From Laetiporus sulphureus 93-53 (lineage: Eukaryota > Basidiomycota > Agaricomycetes > Polyporales > Laetiporaceae), in assembly GCF_001632365.1 (NCBI RefSeq), contig NW_024468559.1, positions 217,681 to 281,680 on the forward strand: 64,000 nt of DNA, written 5' to 3'. The notes beneath the pieces were generated by a model. It did no database searches, was not told the origin of the DNA, and was given only the letters and a program-made list of their open reading frames with translations. This document shows positions 44,538 to 57,115 of the stretch, one piece after another; position 1 is the first letter of the stretch; every line of letters begins with the position of its first letter. A program made the position numbers and the translations under genes.

Positions 44538-46286
44538 CTAACAAAGCTCCTTCAACCACGGCACGCCAGGGAAGGGAGGAAATGCGCACTTGATGAGCAA
44601 GTCACCTTTGCCAACCATTCTTCCATCTCTCAAGACGGGCATACCAGCTCCGACGATACGCGTCCCGTCAGCACCCTTGACGGACGCGCGGGGTACTGTC
44701 AATGCGTATTCTTCGCCGTCCAGGCCTTGCACGACCACCTCGCCAGGATGCGCTGACTTCTCTCCGGGCCTCTTCTGCGGAGGCATGTGAGGACTTGGGT
44801 GCGTCCTAACCGGTAGCACTTGCACAGAAACGACAAGATCATCGTCCAACCTTGTGAACCGCGGATGCGGCACTTCCTCAACGATGAAGGTGATATCCTG
44901 GAAAGACCCGTCCTCGCACTCATTTCCGACGCCCAAGACACAGACCCGCGTGCCGCTGCACCAGCCAGGAGAGACGTCAATGTTGACCTTCACATCCTCG
45001 AGTTGTCCAGACAAGCGTGTGCGCGCTATACTGTAACGATGGACAATGCCGTAGTATAGCTCCTCCAGAGTGACGTGGAGCGGGAAGATCCAGTCGTTCT
45101 TGGAATCTGTAGAATGGAAAGGTGGAACGCGAGTGCTCAAATCCAGGTGTTCATAAGTTATGGCATCTTCGGAGTGCTTGGCTCTCTTGTGCAGGCCGTG
45201 CAGACTGCTTATAGACGTTCATCGATTTAGCATTCAACATTTCAGTTAAGGATCCCGACGTGAAGGCCTTACCTGCTTTCGGAACGTTGACGCGTTTGGC
45301 GTTTCCTAAATGCATCAGGATAGAGCTTGTCAGGTAGCATGCCATGACTGGCTGGAGCTCCTTTATGGCCGGGACCATCTCCGTGACGCATGAGATGTCT
45401 ACTAGCGATGGTCTTGTTATGCGTTACGGTGACGCGCCAATGTGGAGGCAATGAGCTACCGGTAGACGAGGTAGCTGCGGAATCTCCTGAATTCGAGGTC
45501 TGAGAAATGACGGAGCGGGGATGCGGATCAGTCGCTTCGTATTGATGGGCACTCGATGTCTCTCCCTGTACTCTATTAGACTTCGCGGAGCGCTTAACTG
45601 AAGACTTCTGAGACATGGGGCATGCGAACTCTTGCGCGAAATCATAAGCAGAAAGTTTATAACGATTCTTCGTGGATGGTGCTCTAGGAATATGATCAGC
45701 TTTTTCAGTCGGCGATCGTGCTTTTGTCGAAGGCATAGCGCTTTGCTTGGATTGCCTGTGCGTCGCAATCAACTTAAAACAAGGAGTATCGTGCAGAATA
45801 TCGTACTTTGATTTTCCGTCGCGGTGTCTGTCGCTCTCCGAAGTCATGCTGACGGGTGTACTTGGAATAGACGAGAACGAAGGTGCCGACATCGAAGGAG
45901 CCCATGAACTGCTGTGCTCAGGATCAGGAACATGAGGCGCTTCGTGATTTTCGTACTGAAGCGCAGCGAGCAAAGTTCGATAAGCCTCGTCGATCTTTAG
46001 TGAATGATCACATTAAGCGTCATTAAGCCTTGTTTCTTAGGCAGCACATACCTCGATGAACATCTTCTGAGCAGTTTCCTTATCACTGATATGGCGATCT
46101 GGGTGCCATTTCAATGCCTGTGGCACATCAACAACATGCCAACCGAGTCGAGGAGTGTCTCACAAGCTGCTTGTAGGCTAGTTTGATCTCCTCTTCAGTA
46201 GCATCGGGCTTGAGACCAAGAACGTCAAAACACTTCGCTTGCGGGATCTGCACAGCCTTAGTAGCAATGTCACGACGAGACACCAT
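44538..46286 (-). CDS. J-domain (DnaJ/Hsp40) co-chaperone, 518 aa
   Basis: Four exons (46286-46164, 46117-46052, 45994-45273, 45183-44538) sum to 519 codons. The J domain spans residues about 18-75: CFDVLGLKPDATEEEIKLAY, then ALKWHPDRH with the HPD motif at 46-48, then AQKMFIEIDEAYRTL. It would stimulate Hsp70 ATP hydrolysis. A linker of roughly 220 residues is Ser/Thr/Pro-rich and has neither the usual Gly/Phe region nor the Cys-rich zinc fingers. The C-terminal 200 residues are the substrate-binding CTDs (FPLHVTLEELYYGIVHRYSI; FIVEEVPHPRFTRLDDDLVV; GKGDLLIKCAFPPFP). It is thus closest to class B Hsp40 with an atypical linker. Confidence 0.92.
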
Positions 46287-48394
46287 CTGAAGAATGGGTA
46301 GATATGCCAGAGGGCATGGGAATGTACGGGCCCTGGTCTCGCCGATGGCAACTTTATGTATTTTGAGGTTAATTGTCCGGAACAGAGTGGGAAGTCAAGA
46401 TGCCACGTAGACTGATCGTGTAGGGCGGCATGTCCAGATTACTGAGTACAGTCGACAAGATGGGAAATGGTACTTTTCCATGACACCTCATGTCTGCCTT
46501 GCTGATCGCGGGAGATTTGTTTGACATGCTACGTTTCCTGTACGGGTCATCAATGTAATAAGCGGAACTCCCTGCTAGATCTATAGCAGCTGCAGCTGTG
46601 TACCACCTGATCGAAAGAAAAAGGAACCATGGGCTCGATATGACTATTGCGGCAACAAATGTCGAGTTAAGTCTAGGGTCGGGACAGCGAAATTCCGTGG
46701 TTCCCATTGGCATGCGAGCGTGGTGGTACTTTTCCAGACATGCGTGATGGTGAGATTCCGCGCCTCTCACCATATGGAGGCAGCGCGATCTTTGAAGACA
46801 AATGAACCTCGTGCTTTCGCATCCGAACGACGCGGTTAATTGTTGGCGATGCGAGAATGATACGGAATCAATGAAAGAATGCGATATGAGATCGATGCGG
46901 ATGTAATCCTCCACTGCAGCAAACCGCGAGCCGCGCTGTGACAAGGTGGTGAATGAGATATCAGCGCGAAGAGCGAATCAAAGGACGGAGGTTGTCGATG
47001 ATAAGATGCACCGGACTCTAACGCGGAAAGCGATAGGGCGTTTTTCTCGATTGGCTCTCTGTCTCTGAGAAGTACCGCAGAGCGTTTCGCGGACGGACCT
47101 ACTTGTCGGAGATGTCAGCGAGCAACAGATTTTACGTGAAACGAGACGTGAGGTGCAGAAGGTGCCCTCAAAGGTGACACGGACACGCACTGTGCAGACG
47201 CGTTTTATACCTGTCGCACCATGTCGTCCAAATCTCTTATTAGCCATTGACATAACAAAATGGAGGTTTCCGACCCCAAGAGCACACATGCGGTTGTTCG
47301 CAGTCGAGTACCAGGAATATCATATGGCTCAACGAGCGGTGGGCTGCTTTAGGCACGCTGAGAGAAGTGATGTGTTTCGACAGCGCAAAGCGTCGCTATA
47401 CCATTGTGCATTTGTATGAAGGGATGTTAGCTTTAGACCTCGCGTCCCCCAATACATGTTGAGAGCATGCTTTGCTGTGTACTTTGGAGAGGAAATCCTG
47501 GTGAGAATTCATGATGACGTGGTCTGCTCGCCGGAACGGACGTCAAACGTTTGTTCTCATGATTCAGGGGCAGATCAGCCAGAACGAGCAGGCTGGGCCG
47601 GGCTCGCATGGCCGACTTCGCTGCAATCTTTTCTTCAACGCAGTATCTGTTGCCGCAGTGATGACCAGCCAAGGTTGCCAGAAAGACCATGATCATGTTA
47701 GGTGCTTCCTCGCGCAACCAATCTGCACTGCAGATGACGTAGTTGGTTTCACGAACCGAGTAGAATGCCCAACGGTCCCAGTAAAATGCCGCATTTCGGT
47801 GCCGTTATCGACGAGAGAGTAGCAAGGATGGAAAATTCCGAAGCAAAATGAGGATGGATGAAGCTGCGGAAGACTTGCAGAGCCTGGGGCCTGGAGCATA
47901 TGGCGGATAATGGGCAGTAACGGTCTTTCAGATGCCTCTAGCCCAAGAAGAAGTTTCGGTAGAGGCATAGAGCGTAGCTAGACAGTTGATTGTTCCGATA
48001 CTTCCGTGGGCACTGGCACAGGCCATGAGCTACCATCATCTATCAAGTGGCTCGCACCAGGCGATCCTGATAGTCGTTTTTGGCTACCATGTTGTTGGCC
48101 TTGAGTCCGCTCTCCGGCTGGACGACTGAGGTGCCAGCTCCCGGTGCCCGACACAATCAACTGTTAACGGGCATGACAATGCGCGATGGTGGGAGGTAAA
48201 GCGGCAATCACAGGATCACGGTTAAGCGCAGTGACCACATGGGAAGAGGTGGGGATTGTCTTGCCCAGGCCATCTGACCGAACAGATCATGGGAATCATG
48301 CCTTCTGGTAAGAACCCGTGGGCATCGCGCATCATGATGAGCTTCCGACGGTTTTATACTGCGCCGCACGCACCTTTGACTCCTTTGAACAGCC
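46287..48394. other. Divergent intergenic region, 2.1 kb
   Basis: This separates the J-protein gene (minus) from the GMC gene (plus). One 191-codon minus-strand frame (46369-46944) has no ATG at its start and no recognisable family, so I leave it out as a gene. Otherwise nothing is supported. The last 40 bp are the GMC leader. Confidence 0.5.
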
Positions 48395-51226
48395 ATGCAG
48401 CCAAGGCAAGTGCAGCTGACGGAAACGATTAATCGACTCGTCGCCCTGCTCCGCACTCCGGCCGTCGCAAAGGCTCTGCGGACTGTATTGGCAACAACAG
48501 CGGTGCTAGGAGCGCTCAGGGTCGTGCTGCGTCATCTATTTTCGAACAAGACCGTGCCTAAAGTGATCAGCGATCCTGGACGCGTGGGACGGCAAGTTAA
48601 GAGCAGCGAGGACCAGTATGACCCTGAGGAATACGACGTGGTCATCGTGGGCGGAGGTGAGTTGATCATTGACGCCCTCCAACCGTGAAGATCAACGGGC
48701 GTCCACAGGCACTGCTGGTTGTGTGCTTGCCTCTCGCTTGTCTGAGGACCCTACCATTCGAGTGTTGCTTCTGGAGGCGGGCAAGAGGTAGGAGTTACAA
48801 GAATACATCACACCCTTTGCTAACGCGATTTATACTCGAAGTTCGGCGCAAAACCCTCTAGCTCGTGTTCCTGTTCTATATCAAAGGTTCTTCCATTCCG
48901 GCTCTGACTATAATCTGTATACGGTGCCCCAGGTCAATGCAGGGGCAAAGTCGAGGTATTGGCCAAGGGGTGAGCAACGTTTTCCTCTCCTTCCCGCTGT
49001 TGTCTTATGTTTCTTTAGGGAGGATGCTCGGAGGATGTAAGTATCCTCTTGAGTTGATATCAGCATCTGCTCATCTTCGCCTCAGGCTCGTCAATGAATG
49101 CTATGATGTAAGGCGTCCCCTATACTGTTATTGAAGGTATGACGCTGATGTGCAGCAGCTTTCATCACAGTGCCCCTTCGGATTATGATGAATGGGCTGC
49201 GATGCAGCACGGCCAGGAGGGAGCTTCTGGTTGGACCTATGAGGACTTCAACCGGTAGCCGAAGCGTTCTGTTTAACATGCAGTGAAGTCTGACCTCCGT
49301 TCACCAGTTATTTCACAAAATTCGAGAAGTTTCACCCAAGCAAAGAGTATTCCCTCGTAGATGTCGCTCTCCGAGGTTCTGCGGGCCCGTTAGATGGTCA
49401 GTCCCCAATGCCTCCAAGTGAACGAATAGATGATTGAACGTTTCGTTCAGTCGGGTACTATGGGTATGCGTCTGATACATCGAAAACGTTCTTGGAGGCT
49501 TGCGACAAGGCTGGTTTGCCCAATGTCCCGGATTTTAATACACATAAAGGAACATTGGGATCGAGCAAGGTGTGTTCACTTCTGCACTCCTGTCCTCGTC
49601 GTCTGATGACGATTGATCTCGATAGACCAGTGAGCTTTTATTTATCTGAATCTAGGCATTGAATTCTCAAAGCTGGTCCGCCTTTCAGTGACATTTATCG
49701 ACCCACAAATGCGTCGCGCCACGACTGAGTCGGCCTATCTTACGCCAGAGGTTCTCGCCCGGCCCAACTTGGTGGTAGCAACCCAAGCGCAAGTCACGAA
49801 GATCGTGTTGGGGCAAACTGTCGAAGGAGGAGAAGTAGTTGTTCGTGCTGTCGCTGTCAGATTCAAGAACGGACAGGGTAAGACTTTCGAGGTCAAAGCG
49901 AAGAAAGAAGTCGTTGTGTCGTAAGTATCGATATTGCTCGCCAACTACCGTTACTTGACGCTGACTTTCTTGAACGCAAGTGCCGGAGCCGTACATACTC
50001 CTCAGGTGCCCTTGCTCTCTTGCGACGTGCGACAGTCTGTTCATAAATGCGATATAGATCCTCATGCTGTCTGGCATTGGCCCTTCTGATCATCTCGCAG
50101 AACATAACATTCCGGTGTTGGTCGACCTACCTGGCGTTGGAGCACATCTCATGGATCACCCCTCGGTGGATTATCACTTCCGTGACAAGAGCCGCTCAAT
50201 GATCTCAGGCCTTAACTCAGACCCAGGCAGTGTGTTGAAACCGCGCAATATCTTAATGGCCATGAGCGTAATGTTGCAATATGCGCTCTTTCGCAGCGGA
50301 CCGATGACTTCGAACGTAAGTCCGTCTTGCTTCTCGCAACGTCAAACACGGCACTGACTTGTGTGACAGGTTGCAGAGGCGGCTGCCTTCGCTCGTTCGT
50401 CCGATACGTCTCTGTACAGCGCCGATGGTATCCCAGCCGATTCAACCTCTGGACCCGGGGCTCCAGATATCGAGCTCTTCGTAAGCCCGCTGTCGTGGAC
50501 TGAGCACGGATTCGGGAGGTTCCCCAAGGGGCATCACTTTGCTTTGCACACGGTACTCCTCAGGTCGGACATTTTTTTTCTCCTCAATGCAGGCATTGAC
50601 TCCTAAACAATGCTTGTCCCGACAGGCCAACCAGCAAGGGAACCATCCGATTGCAATCTTCGGACCCGTCGGACGCTCCTATCATCGACCCACAGTAAGA
50701 CTACCACGTTTGCAGACCTGCTAATATATGGAGGATAAACGATTGATCGCTACAGGTACCTATCTACAGATCATGATGTAGCTGTCCTCGTCCGCGCCGC
50801 CCGCCTCGTAGGCCGCCTCATCCAAACAGAGCCGCTCTCTTCTCTGTTGGACCCTACAGGCCTCGCTCTCTCAGAGCCTGTGGACATCCTCAACCACAAC
50901 TTGCACGAGATGACGGACGGTCAGATTGCTAAGCTCGTACGGAACAGGGTGGAAACGCTGTATCATCCTACGTCCACTGCGCGCATGGCGCCGCGTGAAG
51001 AAGGCGGTGTTGTGGATCCTTATTTGAGGGTTTATGGGGTGAAGGGCCTGAGAGTCGTGGACGCAAGCGTTTTCCCGTTAATCACTTCGGGACATACGGC
51101 AAGTTGTTCCGCAGCTTGGGCACGTTAGTCACTCCTCACCGACCCTGAATTTTGTAGGTGTCACCCACGATTGCCGTGGCAGAGAAGGCAGCCGATTTGA
51201 TCAAAGACGCAGTCAAGTCAGTATAA
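48395..51226 (+). CDS. GMC-family FAD oxidoreductase, membrane-anchored, 669 aa
   Basis: I join sixteen exons: 48395-48656, 48709-48787, 48842-48969, 49019-49036, 49086-49107, 49156-49254, 49308-49396, 49451-49569, 49626-49629, 49689-49920, 49981-50005, 50058-50315, 50370-50563, 50626-50694, 50756-51098 and 51158-51226. They sum to 670 codons. The N-terminus has a hydrophobic stretch (residues about 30-48) before the ADP-binding motif DVVIVGGGTAGCVLASRLSE. Other GMC signatures are MLGGCSSMNAM, SAGAVHTPQILMLSGIGP and the C-terminal catalytic region YHPTSTARMAP with SGHTVSPTIAVAEKA. It oxidises an alcohol with FAD; the aryl-alcohol oxidase or choline dehydrogenase branch is likely, substrate unknown. 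The 4-nt exon 9 and the GC donor of the last intron are noteworthy. Confidence 0.92.
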
Positions 51227-52265
51227 GGGCTACCAAGTTGGACGTATCTGCGACACATGCGGTTTTATGCCCACGTTAACCTCGCTTGTGCGACTGTAAG
51301 CTCATTTGCCCTGGCGAAGGAATGGTGTGATCTCTCTCATTGTCGCGTGCTACTGTGTTTTAATGAGACGATGTACTATAGTTATTTGGATAGTATCGAC
51401 TGACGTGTTACCTTGTACTTCATTCACCGCTCAACTGCCCATTCGGAAGATGTCATTTGGCGACATCTTCACGTAGAGGAGGTCAGTGCTTGCCCACGAT
51501 ATCAATACCTCACTTTGCCGATACGCATCAAAACGTATACAACAGCTATTTTCAGGCTGAGGGTGCAATGCGCATGCGTCCACTCTTGCGGTGGCTGACG
51601 AGACTCCCAAGGTTACCTGGGAGATCGTGATATTGGTAGCTCAGTCCATCGTCCAAAGAAGCCCTTGGAGACCTGTAGAGAAAGCGCATCGATTCAGGCG
51701 GCTCGAATCATGACTTTTGCTTGATGAACAACGGCGGGGTCGAGGGCGAGCAACAAATGACCGATGATGAGCTTGTCTGAGCTCCGAGCGCCAACGCATG
51801 CGGCGCGATACGAACGTCGTAGCCCATGAGAATCGCTGCGTAGCAAACTAATGATAACCTATAGGTCACACAAATCAACTGGCCTCAGAATTGAGTGACA
51901 ATCGATACGCCTTGAAAGAAGATCTCTCAGTGCTGCGATTGTGCAAGCAAAACGTCCTGGAACTTGTCCGCAAGCGTTTGCCGGAATTTCTTGACGATGG
52001 AATGAGTAGCAGATAATTTCGTCGAAAACAATCATATATAGCTGCTATATCGCACTGCAAGACGAGCCGAGCCAACGTTCGAGCGTCAGAGTTCCAAGCA
52101 TGAGGTCGAACGCAAAGCAAGAGTGGCCAGTTGGCCACCACCGCGATCGGATAATGCCGAGCACGATCAATCTGAGATCTGAAGTAAACTAGTACGGAGA
52201 GCAAGCCATTCATGCTTGTGTTTGTTGTACTACATCCACCCCCGCGCCCTTCCTACCGTCCCACA
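51227..52265. other. Intergenic, 1.0 kb
   Basis: 3' flank of the GMC gene and promoter of eIF3j. No gene is supported; a 112-codon minus frame (51875-52213) lacks conserved content. Confidence 0.5.
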
Positions 52266-53264
52266 ATGTCTGACTGGGGTACAATCATTTGCTTGCTGTA
52301 GCTATGTCTATGTTACTCACCAACGCAAGAGTGCAGAATCTTCAGAGGACGAAATACCCACCACTGCGCCGCCTGCTCCGATCGCGAAGAAGCCCGTGAA
52401 GAGTAAATGGGAGGGCGAAGATGAGGAGGACGATGCCCCAATCGTGCGTGATATTGTTGCCTTCTATCATCTTCAAGTATCTGACATTTTCTTCGCGATC
52501 GCGTTGATCAGAGTGACTGGGAGGCATCCTCGGATGAGGAAGAGAAGCCTGCGAAACCTGCAGCAGCCGCCGCGGCACCTCCGAAGAAGAAGGGGACTCT
52601 GAAGGCGAAGCTCGCGGAGATTGAAGCAGCAAAAGCGGCGCGTGCAGTCGCTGAAGACGAAGAGTACGATGAGGATGCCGTGCTCGACCCAAGGGAGAAG
52701 GCAAGAAGAGACCAGGAAAGGGAACTGCAAGCAGACCTGGCCAACGCTAGCGAACTTCTCGGTGCTGCTGCACTTGGAGGTGAGTATTCCTTGCACAGTG
52801 TTTGGGATGCGTCGGCTAATCCTGCACTGCGACAGGCACCTCGTCTTCGGAGCTAGACTCACTCATCTCTGCCCAGCCTCGGACGAAGGAGGACTTTATC
52901 AAGTTCTCGGACCAGATTATTGAGTTTATCATCAAGCGACACCAGGACAAGCCGCTGTATGCCGCCTTCCTCGAATACCACGTCCGCTCGTTGGCGATTC
53001 CACTGCGAGACGTCGAGGTTCGCAAGACGGCCAGCGTGCTAACAACACTGGCGAACGAGAAGCAGAAAGAGCAGAAGGATAAGGCTTCCGGAAAGAAAAA
53101 ACCAAAGCTCTCTGCGAAGCCGGTCCTTGGTGCAGCTAAACTGGCAAACAAGTACGGATACACCGTCTCAGATTTCCTATTCGCCATTGACTCCCTTTTT
53201 CAGGATTGACACGACGGCGTACGACGAGGCGCTGGATGACTTTGCAGACAATGATTTCATGTAG
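52266..53264 (+). CDS. HCR1: Translation initiation factor eIF3 subunit J
   Basis: Five exons (52266-52278, 52337-52443, 52512-52779, 52836-53151, 53204-53264) sum to 255 codons, 254 residues. The first coding exon is only 13 nt and gives MSDW plus one base, the usual eIF3j start. Motifs: a duplicated acidic MSDWESSEDE and SDWEASSDEEE, a Lys/Ala-rich KKKGTLKAKLAEIEAAKAAR helix, a core of LDSLISAQPRTKEDFIKFSD, and the C-terminal DDFADNDFM. The protein sits in the 40S decoding centre, helps mRNA recruitment and promotes subunit recycling. It converges with PWP1, with 111 bp between stops. Symbol by homology to yeast HCR1. Confidence 0.95.
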
Positions 53265-53375
53265 CACCTTGCATGCCTTTTGTAGCCCTGCGGTATCCCA
53301 CTTGCACATCTTGTGGCATTCCACGAAGTGACAGCAGACCAGAGACCCCGATATATATTGTAGATATGAAGCAAT

Positions 53376-55428
53376 TCACTCATCCTCCGCTTCATCACCG
53401 CTGCTCTCCTCCTCGTCGCTAACGACCCCAATGACACCACCACCAGTCTTCTCCTTCAAAATTCTGCCAGCTTCAGCCATCTTCGGTGCGAGAGCTTTCC
53501 TAGCGCCAGCATTGGCGCCGACATCCCACACTTGCAACTTGGCTTGCGAACCGGCGGCAGCCAGGGTCAGAGGATCGTCCGGCGACCACAATGCAGAAAA
53601 CACCTTTCCCTGAGATGCCGTGAGTGATTAGAAGCACAAACAATGCAAAAAGCACCCACGACGCCGAGGTCCCTGGAGATAACGAGACTGACATCGCGCT
53701 TCCCGAGATCTGTATCCTCGTTCACGTTCCATACCTTCACGATCTTGTCTGTCCCGCCTGTCACGATACAACCACGAATGTGCGGATTAACGTCCAGTGC
53801 AGATGCTGCGCCGTGATGTGCTGAGAGCGTGAAGCGAGCCGGAGACGGCGAATCGAGATTTGAGGGCAGCGTTCGTGCATCGAAGTTGACTACATGTCCA
53901 TTTTCAAGCGAAACCTGCAATGATGTGAGCATACAAATGGTGAATCCAATGATCTGTACATACGTAGAATGCGTGCGCCTCCCAGGGATCCCATCGAATC
54001 GCCTCCACATCGGCGCCTACTATTGCCCCGACGCCAGCATCTGGTGCTCTCGAATCGAAGGTCCTGACGGTGCGATCGTAACTGCCAGTCAGCAGCACCG
54101 TAGGCTCCTTCTCATTCCACTGGACGGCCTGCACCTTGTCTTTGTGCACGTCGAAGCTGCGCAGAGCACCTTCGCCCTCTCCGCCCTCGCCGTTGATCGT
54201 CGGATCGCGGCTCAGATCCCACAGCTTGACCGTCCGGTCAGCCGAGGCGGACGCAAGCAAGTTACGGTGTGTGCGATTCCACGAGAGTGACAGCACGGCG
54301 TCGACGTGGTAGGCGGAGGAGGTCGCGCGGTGCTTCGTCTTCTTGCGCTTTTTCTTACCTGTCCCGAGAGGCATTGGGACGTGCGCGGCTGTCTTGTCTG
54401 GGCGTCCGAGAACCATGTCGGGGTACATCGTTTCCAAGGTATCGAGCGACCAGATCTCGATCTCGGGCTCAAGCGTGCCGACTGCGATGTAGTTGCCAAA
54501 TTGTTTTGCGGACGACGTAGAGGTGGCCTGCGCGGCAGGGGAGGTAACGGGAGGAAAATCGAGCCACTCGAGACAGAGGGGGAAGCCAGGAAGCATAAGG
54601 TCGTGGTGAGCATAGAGGTTTTCTTCCGACTCGTCGTAGACGTAGATCTCAAGTTGTGAGATCTCGTCTTCTGTTTTTGCGGCGACAAGCAGATTGTCAG
54701 TGGGAAGAATCTCGAGCTCTTGTCGCTCGTCTTCCTCATCATCCTGGAATACCGTTATCGTAAGTGTGCGAACGGGTCGGATCGAAGCGACATCGTCTGA
54801 CCTCTTTAAGGGTGATATATGGGTCCTCATCGTTGTTGCGGTAATATGTGAGGCCCTTGATGTTGCTGAACGGACCCGTGGCTGCGCAGTGCAAATCAGC
54901 CATGATACATGCGAAGAACCCGATTCAACACACCAGGCATAGCACCATCGTCGTCGTAGTCATCCAAGTTGTACTCTGCGAGGTCGTCATTGGCCTTGCT
55001 CTTCGGCTTGATCTTTTCTGCGGGCTCGTCTTGATCCATAGGTTCGTCTTTATCCATGGAATTGTTCCCTTCTGCATCATCATCTTCACTTGTATAGGTC
55101 CATTCAGGTCCATAAGAATGAATGGAAGAGGAGACTCACTCTACCCATACACTTTCATCGTCCTCATCTGCATCGTCCGCTTCATCTCCTTCAGCGCCCT
55201 TCCCCATCATGCCAGCCGCCTTATGCGCTGACTCTAACTCTTTCCGAGCATCCTCGACCTCGATGCGGGCAAGCGCGCTGACTCGTTGAAGTTCCTTCTC
55301 ATCCAGTACATACTTGACCGGATGTTGGGATGCGATCCCTCTTTTCACCCTGCGGGGATCTCTGTACACCGATGCATTGAACTAGGAAGAAAAACATACC
55401 ATGCTACACAAGAGATTAGACCACTCAT
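53376..55428 (-). CDS. PWP1: Periodic tryptophan protein 1, WD40 ribosome-biogenesis factor
   Basis: Seven exons (55428-55400, 55349-55140, 55088-54934, 54881-54802, 54743-53964, 53914-53660, 53609-53376) sum to 581 codons. The start MSGLISCVAWVKRGIA, the block KYVLDEKELQRVSALARIEV and an acidic stretch match PWP1. WD repeats follow from about residue 160: LASASADRTVKLWDLSRD, VLLTGSYDRTVRTFDSRAP, CIVTGGTDKIVKVWNVNEDT and LQVWDVG. The C-terminus is acidic (SDEEESSGDEAEDE). It acts in the nucleolus in early 60S assembly and rDNA chromatin. Length of 580 is normal for the family. The ATG was chosen because the 29-nt first exon restores the TGG codon across the intron. Confidence 0.95.
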
Positions 55429-56149
55429 TCTGCGTCCCCCGACTAGTGCACTGCGCACTGCGTTCAACGTTGACCTGACCGTAGAACAGAAGAAATTGAG
55501 GTAGCACGTGCTGGCCACGATCACGATCATTTAGACGCGGTCATGTGACGATCTCTCTATAGTCTATAGCGAGTCGTCCATGCGCCTATTGAGGAGGAGT
55601 TGTCAAAGAAGATGTCTTCAGCACCGGAAACCGTCAGCTTTTTGGAAGTTTGCGATGGGATGAGCGGATGCCTGCAATTAGTCACCATACTCCTGTTACA
55701 TGGGTCATACTACGAGTGAGCCGGCGGCTTGCACATGCGACACGTTGTCAAATAAACTGTTGGACTAGGACAGGTCGCGAGGTATGATATATGACTCCTC
55801 GATCCGAACGTTACTTCAAGGGGCGTTGCATAATCGGGAGCTGACCGTTGTCTGTGTTGAGCGCTTAAGCGTATGGTGGAATGACCGGTTGCCACACCAC
55901 AGGCGCGTCCTCCCTTGGCTCACTGCCGCGCACTGCAAAATCTGAGGCTCCAGCTTAGGCTGTGCTTGATAAATGTTGATGCATCGACTCCAATACATAT
56001 TCTTTCAGAAGTAAACCCGGTGGACAGGAAGAAGACACTTCGGCCATCTCGTGGTGTGAAATATGCGTGCGTTGGCGCACCTCGGTGAGTCAGAGGCGGT
56101 CCTCACGTCATAGTAGGCACACGTCTCAGTGAGTCGTGCAGCCTTTTCA
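55429..56149. other. Intergenic, 0.7 kb
   Basis: PWP1 promoter side, then a short relic (about 55885-55920) of the GGTTGCCACACCACAGGCGC motif that also ends the duplication arms. No gene is supported. Confidence 0.45.
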
Positions 56150-57057
56150 TGGCCATTTTGATCCAAGCTTTGTCCAAATCTCTCTGCTTCAAAGCTTCAT
56201 CGACATCCTTCATGGAAGATTCACTTACAGAACTGCCAACGTTAGACCCAGGATCAATCATTCCGTGATTTCCGGTCCTATGTTCTTGGTGTTGCATCAA
56301 GCCGTTTAGCAATTCAATTGCTTCATCACATGCGAGGTGAGACCCACTGGCATAGTATCAGACCGTACTTCAGAATCCGTTCTTCCCGCTGTTCAATCGC
56401 AGATCTTGATCACCAATTGAGATTCCACCGTTGCCCACATCTCTTCGTCTGTCTCCCCTGTTTATTTTGGTAACATGATTGACAAGACCACATCGCCGTT
56501 GTGTTGAGCCCTACACTGCTGTTCTGGCTCACTGGCAGCAAGCTCAGCACATCGAATGCGACATTTCACAGGTAGGACCAGGACATTTATTGAGCTCGAA
56601 ACTGGTCCTCCACCAGGGACGTTTCCTAATGAGATCTCGCCTTGAATGTTCGAGTCACGATCCGTATTGCAAGCGAAGCCGTTTCCGGAGGCGTCCCCGC
56701 CCGCTCTTGCACAAGCCTGTACGTGCGGTCAGACCATCGCTTTAACTGGGAATTTCTAGGAACGTTCTGACAACGTCGAAGAGGCGGGCGGGCTGTGGGG
56801 TATAGTTGTCATGGCAGCCAGCAACGGATCAATTATTTGATTTCTGTTCACAATCCTTCCTCCTCATGTGAGATGCGGGATTCGTTCATTCCGAAGTGCA
56901 CACTTCGTTCAGTTGCCGTTTTCGTTGACGTGTGCGTGACAGGGCCATGCATTGTGAGCCACTCCCTGCTTTGCCGAACCCATCTGCAGGTGAACAGGTT
57001 TGTACTATATATCGGTATGTGGGTGATGTAACATTGTATCATGATGAATTATGGGCT

Positions 57058-57063
57058 TATAAA
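57058..57063 (+). promoter_or_regulatory. TATA box of DUF6533 copy C
   Basis: TATAAA lies 53 bp upstream of the start ATG at 57116, matching the spacing in copies A and B. Confidence 0.55.
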
Positions 57064-57115
57064 CGGGCCGACTGCCAACCGCTTCACACTCCATACTCCG
57101 ATCCCTCTACTAGAC

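Noticed and set aside
46369..46944. 191-codon minus frame near the J-protein gene
   Set aside because: It begins without an ATG, shows no family motif, and would sit in the promoter of the J-protein gene; not enough to call a gene.
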